64,000 nt of DNA, taken from the NCBI GenBank assembly GCA_003226295.1, contig CP029803.1, positions 924,211 through 988,210 of the forward strand, in the 5' to 3' direction. The number at the start of each line of letters is the position of its first letter. The stretch's first letter is position 1. The stretch comes from Candidatus Moanabacter tarae. Lineage in GTDB: Bacteria > Verrucomicrobiota > Verrucomicrobiia > Opitutales > UBA2987. The notes beneath the pieces were generated by a model. It saw only the letters and a list, made by a program, of their open reading frames with translations. It ran no database searches and was not told the origin of the DNA. Positions 17,904 to 26,921 of the stretch are shown one piece after another. The position numbers and the translations under genes were made by a program.

Positions 17904-17907
17904 TGGT

Positions 17908-18951
17908 CTAATCGGCAGAGAAGGTTATTCTCGGATCGATCAGAACATAACAAAAATCGGACAGGATACGGCCGAGGAGTCCGAGCAAAGATGTAAGAGC
18001 CATAATTCCCATGAAGACCATATAATCTCTACTAATAATTGCGTCCAGGCTAAGGAGTCCCATTCCAGGTATCTCAAATACCTTTTCAATAAGAACCGAT
18101 CCTGCGAACATAACTGTCATTATACTACCAAAGCCGGTCGCAATTGGTACCAACGCATTTCGGAATGAATGGAACCATATTGCTCGCCGCAGAGTTGCAC
18201 CTTTTGCCAGAACAGTTCTGACATAGTCCTGTCCAATTTGTTCTAGGAGAGAGTTTTTCATAAGAAGAGTAAGAACGGCGAAATTTCCAATTACATAACA
18301 TAGAACTGGAAGGAACATGTGGAAAAATTGGTCCTTAACCTTTCCACCGAACGAAAGCACTTCGAAATTATCTGATCGGAACCCCCCTAAGGGAAAGATG
18401 TTGAAGAAATGTTCTGATGTCCCAGAGAAGAAAAGTTTGAGCAACATTCCAAAAGCAAAGGCCGGAATTGCATAGCCGATAAAGACAATTATACTGGAAA
18501 GAATGTCAAAAGCACTTCCGCTACGAAGAGCTTTAGCAATTCCAAGTGGAATACAAATAAGGTAGGAAAGCACGAAACCAGTAATTCCGAACGTGAGGGA
18601 GATTGGAAACCGTTCAACAATAAGCTGCCAGACAGTCTTGTTTGTGTATTTATAGGATGTTACGGTCATTCCCATCCGATGAACCCATAGCCATTCCCAA
18701 TACCTTTCGAAAATTGGTTTATCAAAGCCAAAATGGGCCTCAAGGGTTTCCCTTTGTTTCTGGGATATAGATTCAGAAGGTAGAACTGACCCTTCCGTCT
18801 CTATTCCACCCAACCCACGCATCTGAATCATTAATTGTTCGACTGGACCACCAGGAACAAACTGACAGAGCACGAAACAGCTAATGGTAATACCGATGAA
18901 GGTCGGGATGACTAGGAGAAGACGGCGAATGAAGTAGCTGATTCGGTCCAT
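17908..18951 (-). CDS. YejB-like peptide ABC transporter permease
   Basis: A 347-residue inner-membrane permease. The segment FVPGGPVEQLM after the first helix is characteristic of the YejB subgroup of OppB-like permeases. Six membrane segments follow, with the EAA loop DYVRTVLAKGATLRRA and the conserved FEIPGMGLLSL motif. The length is normal. It lies second in the operon, 31 bp after the binding-protein gene and 4 bp before the YejE-like gene. E. coli YejABEF imports short peptides such as microcin C; a peptide substrate is inferred here from family membership. Confidence 0.93.
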   Translation of the reverse strand: MDRISYFIRRLLLVIPTFIGITISCFVLCQFVPGGPVEQLMIQMRGLGGIETEGSVLPSESISQKQRETLEAHFGFDKPIFERYWEWLWVHRMGMTVTSYKYTNKTVWQLIVERFPISLTFGITGFVLSYLICIPLGIAKALRSGSAFDILSSIIVFIGYAIPAFAFGMLLKLFFSGTSEHFFNIFPLGGFRSDNFEVLSFGGKVKDQFFHMFLPVLCYVIGNFAVLTLLMKNSLLEQIGQDYVRTVLAKGATLRRAIWFHSFRNALVPIATGFGSIMTVMFAGSVLIEKVFEIPGMGLLSLDAIISRDYMVFMGIMALTSLLGLLGRILSDFCYVLIDPRITFSAD

Positions 18952-18982
18952 ATCAAAAAACCCGATCAGAATTATAGTTTAA

Positions 18983-20776
18983 TTAGTTGGCCTCGAGGTT
19001 GGCCTCGAGGCCAACTCCTTGAAACAACTCATCGAATACTATTTTGAAAGACTTTGAGGGAAGGCTATGTCCAGTTTCTTTTGATTCTACGAGATCAGCT
19101 TCAGAATCAGGGTCGAGCCACCAATAAGTATAGGCGCTATCCTCATCACCGTACTTATTAAGCACTGAATCAGGCATTCCAAATTTATTCCAATAAAGTA
19201 AACGAGTGTAGTTAATATTCCAAAGAAGAATGTAGGGTATATTATTTGCTATAATACCGTCGATTTCACGTAAAATTGCGTTCCGCAGATTAACATCGAA
19301 AATCTCTCTCTGCTGATCTATAAGCTGGTCAACACGACTGTTACTAAACCCAGTTATATTATTGCCTGAAGGTCGAACTGCTTCCTTCGAATGCCACATG
19401 CTTTCTGGATCCTTCCAGATTCCAGCACCCCACGCAGCCCATGTCATGTCAAAATTGTATTCATCCATATCACGAGCCCAGGCTGCCCAGTCCTTACGAT
19501 CTATTTCCATGATAATTCCAACATCACGAAGGTCTTCTTTGAAAATGACCAGAAATTTTTCAGCAGCTGTCGACCTAGTTAGGAATTTAATTCGAAAAGT
19601 TTTGTCTCCTTTTTCCAGAATCCCTGTAGTTGGATTTGCCTTCCATCCGGCTTCATTAAGTAATCGCCGAGCCTGTTCCTTGTTGAATTCGATAATTGGA
19701 TTCATGCAAGGATTTGAAGGATTATAGAGATCTTCGTAGTAGGAACGATGAAGAAAATATTGGTTGTGCATCAGAGTAGCATTCATCGTTCTTCTATCTA
19801 AAAGGTGTGCAAGCGCTTTTCTTACTTTAAGATCATCGAATGGTTCTCTCCTCATGTTCATAGCGAAGCCTTGGAATCCAACTGGGTTGTAATTGTAAAC
19901 TTCCTGCTTTATTATATGATTTCTTTTGAATGCCTCACCGAAGGTTTGTTGTACCCAACGATGTGATGTGTAGACAGCAAAGAAATCGATTTCCCCTTTT
20001 CTAAAAGCTTCAAAAGCAGTCTCTCTTTCGGCGTAGAAGCGGAATTCCAGTGTCTGAAAATTTCCAGATCCTTGATTTCGTTTCATATTTTTGGCCCACC
20101 AATTATTACGTCGCTCAAGCCGTACGTACTGGCCTTCCTTGATATCCCCAAGTTCGTAAAGCCCCGAGACCACTGGAAATTCAAAATTAATCTTGTTGAA
20201 ATCTTTGTTAGAGAAAACATGGGCGGGAAGGATGGTAAAAGACCCAAGTGAGAGCAGATTCCTCCAATGAACTTGATTGGCCTTAAACTGGATCCTGCCG
20301 TCCTCAAGGTGTTTGGGGGCTTCAAACCTTTCGAGAGATACCTTATGGGGTCCCGTTAGGTTTTCTGGCTTCATAATCGCTTCAAACGTCCACATCACAT
20401 CGGCAGCTGTGACCGGTTTCCCGTCGCTCCATTTTGCATGCTCGTCTATTTGAAATGTAAAAGTCTTTTTATCCTCGGAGATTTGCCACTCTTTGGCCAA
20501 ACCTGGCTGGTGACTTAAATTAACGGGATGAATCGAAAGAAGGCTTTCGAACATTAACCCAAACAAACGAGAATTAAGAATATTATTATCAAGGTAATAA
20601 TTAAAGCTTTTAGGATATTGAGAGGCGAATGCGATGAACTTTCCTCCAACCTGAGCATTATGATCAATAATTGGATTATAGAGATCCTTCCAATCTCTCT
20701 CTGGGAAAGTCTTGTATCCTTGTCCAAATGTTTGGACAGCCATTATTATGAGGAGAGAGACTAATGTTATTTTCAT
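18983..20776 (-). CDS. Extracellular solute-binding protein family 5 (YejA-like)
   Basis: This 597-residue periplasmic binding protein begins with a Sec signal peptide (MKITLVSLLIIMAVQTFG). It shows the SBP family 5 pattern: LAKEWQISEDKKTFTF, AKWSDGKPVTAADVMWTFE, and the later NMRREPFDDLKVRKALAHLLDR. The match is best to the YejA branch. No lipobox cysteine is seen, so it is probably soluble in the periplasm. It is the first gene of the transporter operon and would deliver peptides to the YejB/YejE-like and perhaps also the OppB/OppC-like permeases. The C-terminus ends in a short duplicated segment (LEANLEAN). Confidence 0.94.
   Translation of the reverse strand: MKITLVSLLIIMAVQTFGQGYKTFPERDWKDLYNPIIDHNAQVGGKFIAFASQYPKSFNYYLDNNILNSRLFGLMFESLLSIHPVNLSHQPGLAKEWQISEDKKTFTFQIDEHAKWSDGKPVTAADVMWTFEAIMKPENLTGPHKVSLERFEAPKHLEDGRIQFKANQVHWRNLLSLGSFTILPAHVFSNKDFNKINFEFPVVSGLYELGDIKEGQYVRLERRNNWWAKNMKRNQGSGNFQTLEFRFYAERETAFEAFRKGEIDFFAVYTSHRWVQQTFGEAFKRNHIIKQEVYNYNPVGFQGFAMNMRREPFDDLKVRKALAHLLDRRTMNATLMHNQYFLHRSYYEDLYNPSNPCMNPIIEFNKEQARRLLNEAGWKANPTTGILEKGDKTFRIKFLTRSTAAEKFLVIFKEDLRDVGIIMEIDRKDWAAWARDMDEYNFDMTWAAWGAGIWKDPESMWHSKEAVRPSGNNITGFSNSRVDQLIDQQREIFDVNLRNAILREIDGIIANNIPYILLWNINYTRLLYWNKFGMPDSVLNKYGDEDSAYTYWWLDPDSEADLVESKETGHSLPSKSFKIVFDELFQGVGLEANLEAN
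18986..19015. repeat. 12-bp tandem duplication and 18-bp palindrome at the binding-protein C-terminus
   Basis: GTTGGCCTCGAG occurs twice in tandem at 18986-18997 and 18998-19009. The second copy with the next 6 bases makes a perfect 18-bp palindrome (18998-19015). It encodes the duplicated LEAN residues at the end of the binding protein, so it looks like a recent small duplication; it could also form a hairpin at the end of the reading frame. Confidence 0.7.
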
Positions 20777-21036
20777 TCCTGAATTAGATTAAGCGGAAAG
20801 AAGGGGGACAACTTTAAATTATAACCGATGTGTTGAATGGGTACTTGGAAACTGAGGCTAGCCAAAACCCAAAGATGGGGCAGGGCGCTGTTCTAGCATT
20901 TTGTGTTTCACTTAATTTATAGAATAAAGCTATTAGAAGTTATAGTTTAACAACTATTAGATTATCTTGGACAACAAAACGCTGTTAAATTGACACCTAG
21001 AGAAAGTTCTGGGAGATATTAAATTAATATTTGGAC

Positions 21037-21531
21037 ATGGATAATTTCACATCACGGGAATTTAGGGACGCACTAGGAAAATATGCAACGGGCGTTACTG
21101 TTGTGACCGCCATCCAGGGGGAAAAGGAGAAAATCGGTATTACGATAAACTCATTCAGTTCAGTTTCTCTAGAACCACCCTTAATACTGTATTCTCTAGC
21201 AAAAACCTATCATCACTTCGAGGCCTTATCTTCAGTTAAGAATTTCGCGGTAAATGTTTTGGACGCAAATCAACGTCAGATTTCACAAACCTTTGCCCAT
21301 GCTGAAGAGAATCAATGGAATAATGTAGGCTTCGAAATTAGTTCTCGTAAGAATTTAATTCTGAAACCGAATCTAGCTGTATTCGAGTGTGTACCCTTCA
21401 GTCAAACAGATGGCGGAGATCATCTAGTTATTCTTGGTCGAGTAGTAGGGATATTTTCAGAAGAAGGAGATAATCCTCTCCTCTATTTCGGTGGGAAATA
21501 CCGAAGCATCAGCCCTATAGATGCTCAATAG
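21037..21531 (+). CDS. Flavin reductase-like domain protein (DIM6/NTAB family)
   Basis: A 164-residue protein of the FMN-binding flavin reductase family. Visible hallmarks are DALGKYATGVTVVTA at the N-terminus, GITINSFSSVSLEPPL near 36-51 (FMN-binding region), NFAVNVLD near 70-77, and the late GDHLVILGRVVG motif. Members supply reduced flavin to two-component monooxygenases or act as flavoenzymes themselves. No partner monooxygenase is seen next to it. I use ATG 21037; an in-frame TTG at 21031 is also possible, with a distant GGGAGA upstream. It is divergent from the peptide transporter operon. Confidence 0.88.
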   Translation: MDNFTSREFRDALGKYATGVTVVTAIQGEKEKIGITINSFSSVSLEPPLILYSLAKTYHHFEALSSVKNFAVNVLDANQRQISQTFAHAEENQWNNVGFEISSRKNLILKPNLAVFECVPFSQTDGGDHLVILGRVVGIFSEEGDNPLLYFGGKYRSISPIDAQ

Positions 21532-21586
21532 GTAATACTAAGTTAAAAGGCATTGGCCTATTCCTACGTCCAAACAAGATGGCTTG

Positions 21587-21712
21587 TTAATCTTTCCAAA
21601 GGATATAAACCAGCTGAAAGAGTATATAAGAAAGGATAGCAATGACGATCCAGATCATCGGCCAAGGCTTCGGATTATGATTTTTAGCAGGAGAGCCTTT
21701 ATCAAAATTCAT
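21587..21712 (-). CDS. Small membrane protein, 41 residues (hypothetical)
   Basis: A short frame from ATG 21712 encodes 41 residues with a soluble N-terminus (MNFDKGSPAKNHNPKPW) and a single strongly hydrophobic helix (about residues 18-39) ending WKD. This is a sensible single-pass membrane peptide. The RBS is weak (AAGAAACG). No homologue is recognised. It lies alone between the flavin reductase gene and the candidate 6S RNA, on the opposite strand to both. Confidence 0.4.
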   Translation of the reverse strand: MNFDKGSPAKNHNPKPWPMIWIVIAILSYILFQLVYILWKD

Positions 21713-21857
21713 TTCGTTTCTTAAGACTGGATTTTTCCTTTGTTCAAGATGTTCGTTTGATAGTTGAGGAAATAATTATGTCATTCTAATTACTTTCAAT
21801 CCTTACTAATTATCCCGGTTAGGAATTGACTTCATGTCTCGTTGAAGTCAATAAAAG

Positions 21858-22040
21858 CGCTTCCTGCAGTGTACGAAGGATTAATAATACACTCTAATCC
21901 TGTTATTTCATATAGGGAGCTAGATCTGAGAGGTGGATGCCATGCCGTAAATCGGAAGGCAAATCCCTTTTAGAAGGCACCCACTTTTACCTAAAAGAGG
22001 TAAATAGAGTAACTTAGTTTCTCCGGCGCAGGCGGGAATT
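21858..22040 (+). ncRNA. ssrS: Candidate 6S RNA
   Basis: This non-coding stretch of about 185 nt carries features I associate with 6S RNA, the RNA polymerase holoenzyme regulator. It has a 5' CCTGCAGTGTACG segment, an ATTTCATA stretch as in the E. coli molecule, a paired centre (GTGGATGCC with GGCACCCAC, one mismatch) around a small apical hairpin, and a 3' GCAGGCGGGAA end that can pair with the 5' TTCCTGC. It is followed at once by a strong intrinsic terminator. The length is right for 6S. A covariance-model search has not been run, and both ends are approximate. Confidence 0.6.
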
Positions 22041-22041
22041 A

Positions 22042-22073
22042 GAAGCCGAGCTAAAGCTCGGCTTCGTTTTTTT
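22042..22073 (+). terminator. Strong intrinsic terminator after candidate 6S RNA
   Basis: A perfect 10-bp stem (GAAGCCGAGC at 22042-22051, GCTCGGCTTC at 22056-22065) with a TAAA loop is followed by GTTTTTTT on the plus strand. It would end a plus-strand transcript, and the only candidate just upstream is the non-coding region. It touches the lpxI stop codon on the other strand. Confidence 0.9.
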
Positions 22074-22920
22074 AAGAGAAACCATAAATGCAAATTCCCC
22101 ATTCCGATGCGAAATCTAAAACTTTTGATTTTTCAAGAATAATAGTTTTCCCAGCTTCAAGACAGGCAACATTGATCTTCGATTTGTGCATTACTTTAAG
22201 CGTAGTTATTCCAAAAACAGGAACATCAAAGCGAAAGTCCTGACAAGGCCCAGATGTCTTAATAAAAATCATCTTATCAGTTGTAAAATTTCCGGCCCGA
22301 CGAAGCATTTCATCGGTTCCTTCAAATGCCTCCACAGCCATCACAGTTCCCTTTCTAATTACTACCCCCTGCCCAATATTCATCTGGCTACACTTTTTTG
22401 CAATTTTGATACCGTGGGTGATATGATCTTCCATCATGATTGGAAGACGACCGACCATTAGACCTTCTTCTGTAATTTCTTGGTCAAGGAACGCACGTGC
22501 ATCTAGAACTTTTACTCCTTCATTTTCAATCTCTCTAGAGATAGCTCCAAAAAGGCTGTGGGCATTTGTTTGTTTTAGGGTCTTTAAGATCTTAAGAGCT
22601 CTAAGATCCGGGTGAAGTCCTCGGAATATCCGACGCGGGGTAATTTGCCCAACCATGATTGCATATCCCACCTGTGTTCTCCGTATTGAGCGAATGAGAC
22701 GGCCCAACTGGCCAACTTTTATTATATCCACCCTGTCTGACGGAAACTTAGAGATTAAATCATGAGAGGTTTCGCCCTCGAATCCTATAAGAAAAACCTT
22801 TATACCATGGCTTTGGATAGCCTCAAATGTTAGGCGAGGATAAACGTCCTTCCCGGCTATAATAGCGATCGATCGTTGCCGATCAAACGAAGAGGGAAGA
22901 AATTGTGAAAGCAAATTCAA
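22072..22920 (-). CDS. lpxI: UDP-2,3-diacylglucosamine pyrophosphatase LpxI
   Basis: The 282-residue protein matches LpxI (DUF1009), which hydrolyses UDP-2,3-diacylglucosamine to lipid X in lipid A synthesis on the inner-membrane cytosolic face. Conserved segments include IAIIAGKDVYP at the N-terminus, MVGQITP near 90-95, the KILKTLKQTNAHSLFGAI region, and the family hallmark GTVMAVEAFEGTDEM near 190. LpxI substitutes for LpxH in many non-enteric Gram-negatives. The start is TTG at 22920, overlapping the leuS stop by 4 bp, so the two are probably translationally coupled. Confidence 0.95.
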   Translation of the reverse strand: MNLLSQFLPSSFDRQRSIAIIAGKDVYPRLTFEAIQSHGIKVFLIGFEGETSHDLISKFPSDRVDIIKVGQLGRLIRSIRRTQVGYAIMVGQITPRRIFRGLHPDLRALKILKTLKQTNAHSLFGAISREIENEGVKVLDARAFLDQEITEEGLMVGRLPIMMEDHITHGIKIAKKCSQMNIGQGVVIRKGTVMAVEAFEGTDEMLRRAGNFTTDKMIFIKTSGPCQDFRFDVPVFGITTLKVMHKSKINVACLEAGKTIILEKSKVLDFASEWGICIYGFS

Positions 22921-25520
22921 GAAGTGACGATGTTGAGAATCTTTCTTGGCACGTAAATAACCTTCTGGATTCCTTTTCCCGAAAGATGGGGGCTTACCCT
23001 TGGATGTTTCTTTGCAACCTCGATAACTTGCTCCTTCTGGGCATCCATCGATATCTTAGAATCTCCCCTGAATTTACCGTTCACCTGGAATACGATTGTC
23101 ACCTCTTCCTGGATAAGTTTTTGTTCGTCAAATTCTGGCCATGGATGATCTATAATTGAGGATGTTTCTCCTAACCGTTCCCAAACCTCTTCCGCAAAAT
23201 GGGGTGCAAAAGGTGCTAGGATTTGGCAAAATCGAGAGGCAGTGTCTTTAGAAACAGAAGGAACTTTTTGAAGATGATTTGCGAATATCATCAACTGAGA
23301 GACGGCAGTATTAAAGTGGAAATCTAGTATGTCAGAAGTAACCTTCTTAATCGTCGCGTGCAGGAGACGATTTGTTTCTGAATCATCTCGGTCTGCTTGA
23401 ATCTTTGAGGAGATTTTTCCCTTTCTGTCGAAATAAATCCTCCAAACTCGGCGAAGAAACCTAGAGATGCCTTCGACACTCTGTGTGCTCCATGGTTTGG
23501 AATCCTGGAGTGGCCCCATGAACATTAAATAAAGGCGCATGGCATCTGCTCCAAAAAGATTAATAACCTCATCTGGATTGACTACATTGCCGATACTTTT
23601 AGACATTTTTGAACCGTCTTCTCCGAGAATCATTCCTTGATGTATGAGACGTTTGTAAGGCTCGGGTTTTGAGACAAATCCGATATCATGAAGAAACATT
23701 TGCCAGAACCGAGCGTATAGTAAGTGGAGAACAGCGTGCTCAGCGCCTCCGATGTAATAATCGGGGCCTCCGCCCCAGTAACGGTCTAACTCTTCATCAA
23801 TTAACTTCGTAGTATTATTCGGATCGATATATCTCAAATGATACCAACAGGAACCAGCCCATTGTGGCATTGTATTCGTTTCCCGCCTAGCAAGAGCCCA
23901 ATCGTCTCTTGCTAAATCCTCCAAAGAATCAGAAACCGACCGAGTTTCTCCGGTAAGAATGTTGTAATATACATTTACCCAATCGGAAACATTTGCCAAG
24001 GGACTTTCCTCACTACCCGATGGTTCAATTATCTTAATCTCTGGAAGATTCAGAGGAAGTTCTGTAGGCGGAATAGGCATAGCGTAACGGCGAATACCAT
24101 TTTCTTCAAAGTAAACAGGTTCCTTCGGCAAATAGCTTGCCACTTTAGAATCCTCGAACCGTTTCGCTTTTAGATAATCTTCTTCCTTAATCCAAACTAT
24201 AGGAAAAGGTTCGCCCCAATAGCGTTGTCGAGAGAAAAGCCAATCCCTCAACTTGTAATTAATGGTCTGTTTCCCTTTCCCGGAATCCTTTAAATCAGCA
24301 ATGATTTTACCTAATGCTATATTAGATTGCATACCGTTATAGGAACCAGAATTAATCATTTTCCCGGTACCAATATACGGCGAAGGTTCTTTGCCCCCAC
24401 CATCAGTTGTGTCGTTTTTAGATATTACCTCAACAATGGGAAGCCGGTACTTTTTAGCGAATTCGAAATCCCTTTCATCATGAGCGGGAACCGCCATTAT
24501 TACTCCGGTTCCGTATGTCATCAGTACGTAGTCGGCAATCCATATCGGAATTCTTTTACCGCTAAGCGGATTAAGAGCAAAACTGCCAGTCGGTTCTCCA
24601 GTTTTTTCTTTCGCAAGGTCGGTGCGATCCAGATCACTTTTGTTAGAAGCTAGTTGGATATACCGATTAACCGCATCCCAATTCTCGGGTTTTGTTAATT
24701 TGGGTATAAGTGGATGCTCGGGTGCAAGAACCATGTAGGTTGCACCAAAAAGGGTATCCGGTCGAGTTGTAAAGGCCTCTAATTTTTCATTAGGACAATC
24801 CGTAATTTCAAAAATGATCTCAGTTCCTTCACTACGTCCAATCCAAGCTTTCTGTTGGCGTTTCGTTGAAGCCGGCCAGTCTAATTCTTCCAGTTGGTTT
24901 ATTAAGCGTTCCGCATAAGCAGTGATTCGGAGAACCCACTGTCGAAGATTCCTTCTTTCGACTGGATGATTTCCACGAAGTGATCGTCCATCTATGACTT
25001 CTTCGTTTGCCTGCACTGTACCAAGTGCAGGACACCACCACACAGGACGATCAGCGACATAGGCAAGTCCATGCTTGAACATTTGTAAAAAGGTCCACTG
25101 GGTCCACTTAAAGTATTTTTCTTTCGAAGTATCGATTTCTCGTTCCCAATCTATTGCTAAACCGTGGCGTTTTAGTTGGCTCCTAAATCGATCCTTGTTC
25201 CTTTCCGTAATTTTGCGTGGATGAATTCCTGTAGTAACAGCATATTGCTCAGTCGGTAGACCAAAAGCATCCCATCCCATCGGTTGAAGGATATTGCATC
25301 CGCGAGCTCGTTGGAAACGTGCAAAAATGTCAGGAGCAGTGTAATTCTCGCTATGTCCAATATGCAATCCTTCTCCTGAGGGATATGGAAACATACTTAA
25401 TACATAGACTCTTTCTCCGTCTTGGAAATCTTTGGCACGAAATGTACCGTTTTCCTTCCAAAAGGACTGCCAATAATCCTCAATCTTAAGGAAATCATAT
25501 TCTGTACTATTAACTGCCAT
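22917..25520 (-). CDS. leuS: Leucyl-tRNA synthetase
   Basis: The 867-residue class I synthetase charges tRNA-Leu. It has the HIGH-like motif GEGLHIGHS near residue 50, a CP1 editing domain with TTRPDTLFGATYMVL near 250, the catalytic-domain SWYHLRYIDP region, and KMSKSIGN near 636, followed by the anticodon-binding helical domain and a C-terminal domain. The length is typical of bacterial LeuRS. The start is an ATG at 25520. It is upstream of lpxI in a two-gene unit. Confidence 0.98.
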   Translation of the reverse strand: MAVNSTEYDFLKIEDYWQSFWKENGTFRAKDFQDGERVYVLSMFPYPSGEGLHIGHSENYTAPDIFARFQRARGCNILQPMGWDAFGLPTEQYAVTTGIHPRKITERNKDRFRSQLKRHGLAIDWEREIDTSKEKYFKWTQWTFLQMFKHGLAYVADRPVWWCPALGTVQANEEVIDGRSLRGNHPVERRNLRQWVLRITAYAERLINQLEELDWPASTKRQQKAWIGRSEGTEIIFEITDCPNEKLEAFTTRPDTLFGATYMVLAPEHPLIPKLTKPENWDAVNRYIQLASNKSDLDRTDLAKEKTGEPTGSFALNPLSGKRIPIWIADYVLMTYGTGVIMAVPAHDERDFEFAKKYRLPIVEVISKNDTTDGGGKEPSPYIGTGKMINSGSYNGMQSNIALGKIIADLKDSGKGKQTINYKLRDWLFSRQRYWGEPFPIVWIKEEDYLKAKRFEDSKVASYLPKEPVYFEENGIRRYAMPIPPTELPLNLPEIKIIEPSGSEESPLANVSDWVNVYYNILTGETRSVSDSLEDLARDDWALARRETNTMPQWAGSCWYHLRYIDPNNTTKLIDEELDRYWGGGPDYYIGGAEHAVLHLLYARFWQMFLHDIGFVSKPEPYKRLIHQGMILGEDGSKMSKSIGNVVNPDEVINLFGADAMRLYLMFMGPLQDSKPWSTQSVEGISRFLRRVWRIYFDRKGKISSKIQADRDDSETNRLLHATIKKVTSDILDFHFNTAVSQLMIFANHLQKVPSVSKDTASRFCQILAPFAPHFAEEVWERLGETSSIIDHPWPEFDEQKLIQEEVTIVFQVNGKFRGDSKISMDAQKEQVIEVAKKHPRVSPHLSGKGIQKVIYVPRKILNIVTS

Positions 25521-26026
25521 CTTTTTTAATCCACCAATTTTGGTTCATTTAGCAAACCCGTCAACCGAACAGGTTGTGTCTCAGGCTGTGGGGAATAAAC
25601 TCAGATACGTTATATACTGGATTTTTAAAATTTATCCAACTGCCTCCATATTAATGATAAGTCGACCTGAATTGGACAATTTTCCCACAAAAGTTAGTTG
25701 CCATGAGAGTTTTTTGAAAACGAGGAAGTATTTAATCCAATCTTTACGATAACAGAAATTATCACAAACGGAACCAAAGAAATAAATTTCCATATGGTAT
25801 AGTAGTTGGTGTCTATTATTATGATACAGGTGAAGGAAATGATTCTTTATCTATGTTAGTTACGAACCTTCTCATTGATTATTCAGGCTATTATTTAATG
25901 ATGTAGGGTAGGGAATAGGCAATATAGTAAAATATCTTAACGTTCATCTAAACAAATTTCCTCAGTTAAGCGCTATGGACACTTAGAATTATTCTATTAA
26001 AAGATAAGGCGAAAAGGAAACAAAAC
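25521..26026. other. 506-bp intergenic region, no confident gene
   Basis: AT-rich divergent spacer between leuS and the aldolase gene. It has a 70-codon plus-strand frame from a TTG at 25540 without RBS and some short frames around 25760-25910 with protein-like composition in different phases. These may be chance or decayed coding sequence. The promoters for leuS and the aldolase must lie here, but I cannot place them with confidence. Confidence 0.4.
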
Positions 26027-26788
26027 ATGGATCAACTAGAATTTCGGAAAAGGATTAAGAGTGGAGAATCATTGCTAGGTTGTGCGGTTGGTTTAAGCCA
26101 TCCTATGGCTGTGGAAATAGCCGGTTATGCGGGTTTCGACTTCGTGTTTCTCGACACCGAGCATAGCGCGCTTGGCATAACAGAGATTGAGGCTATGATA
26201 CTTGCTGCTCGGGTTGGGCAAATCGCTGCTATTTATAGAGTAAGACAACTTGATTCCGCAGAAATTGGTCGCGCTCTTGACATTGGGGCTAACGGTATTC
26301 TCGTTCCTCACATCAGGTCTGCCGAGGAAGGGCGGTTAGTTGTTGAAGCATCACGGTATGCTCCAATTGGTCGCCGTGGAATGGGACCAGGAAGACAGAT
26401 CAAATTTGGTTTAACAGATGCGAAAAATTATGTGTCTAATGCTAATGAAGACACTGTTATTGCTTGCATGATTGAAGACCGAGAAGCAGTTGAAGATATA
26501 GAGGCAATCGCCGCTGTAGATGGCATTGATGTCTTTAATATTGGAACTTGTGATCTTTCCAATTCGCTCGGTGTCCCATTTCAAACCAGGCACCCTAAAG
26601 TAATGGAAGCAATAGAGAGGATCATCGATGCTGCTCAGGCAAACAATATTGCTGTCGGAGTTCCGCCAGAGAGTGCAGAGGAAGTTCCAGAACTAAAGAA
26701 AATGGGGTGTAGTTTCTTTGAATGTTGCTCAGTCCAAGAGGTTCTGGCACACGGATTGAGGGAATTTAAATATAGGGCTGATTCTTGA
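26027..26788 (+). CDS. HpcH/HpaI family class II aldolase
   Basis: This 253-residue TIM-barrel protein belongs to the HpcH/HpaI aldolase family, which cleaves 2-keto-3-deoxy sugar acids or 4-hydroxy-2-ketoacids to pyruvate and an aldehyde using a divalent metal. The motif FLDTEHSALG (about 41-50) holds the catalytic histidine. The metal ligands are expected at the glutamate in CMIEDREA and the aspartate in GTCDLSNSLG, and RYAPIGRRGMGPGR matches the family's conserved loop. A GA-rich RBS (AAAAGGAAAC) precedes the ATG. With the mutarotase downstream, a 2-keto-3-deoxy-L-rhamnonate-type substrate is plausible. Confidence 0.9.
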   Translation: MDQLEFRKRIKSGESLLGCAVGLSHPMAVEIAGYAGFDFVFLDTEHSALGITEIEAMILAARVGQIAAIYRVRQLDSAEIGRALDIGANGILVPHIRSAEEGRLVVEASRYAPIGRRGMGPGRQIKFGLTDAKNYVSNANEDTVIACMIEDREAVEDIEAIAAVDGIDVFNIGTCDLSNSLGVPFQTRHPKVMEAIERIIDAAQANNIAVGVPPESAEEVPELKKMGCSFFECCSVQEVLAHGLREFKYRADS

Positions 26789-26921
26789 AGTAATCGGGAG
26801 GAACAGGCTATAGGTGTAACCTTCACCTAAAAATTAACTATTGGTAAGATAATGTTTTTATTTACTAATTCTGTGGTGTAAACGTGCAACCATCACTGAT
26901 CCAATAATCTACAATAGACCG

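Noticed and set aside
20990-21022. TTGACA before the flavin reductase gene as a promoter
   Set aside because: No acceptable -10 lies at 16-18 bp; the nearest AT-rich hexamers are 19-21 bp away.
25540-25752. 70-codon plus-strand frame upstream of leuS
   Set aside because: TTG start, no RBS, no recognised motif; more likely spacer sequence.
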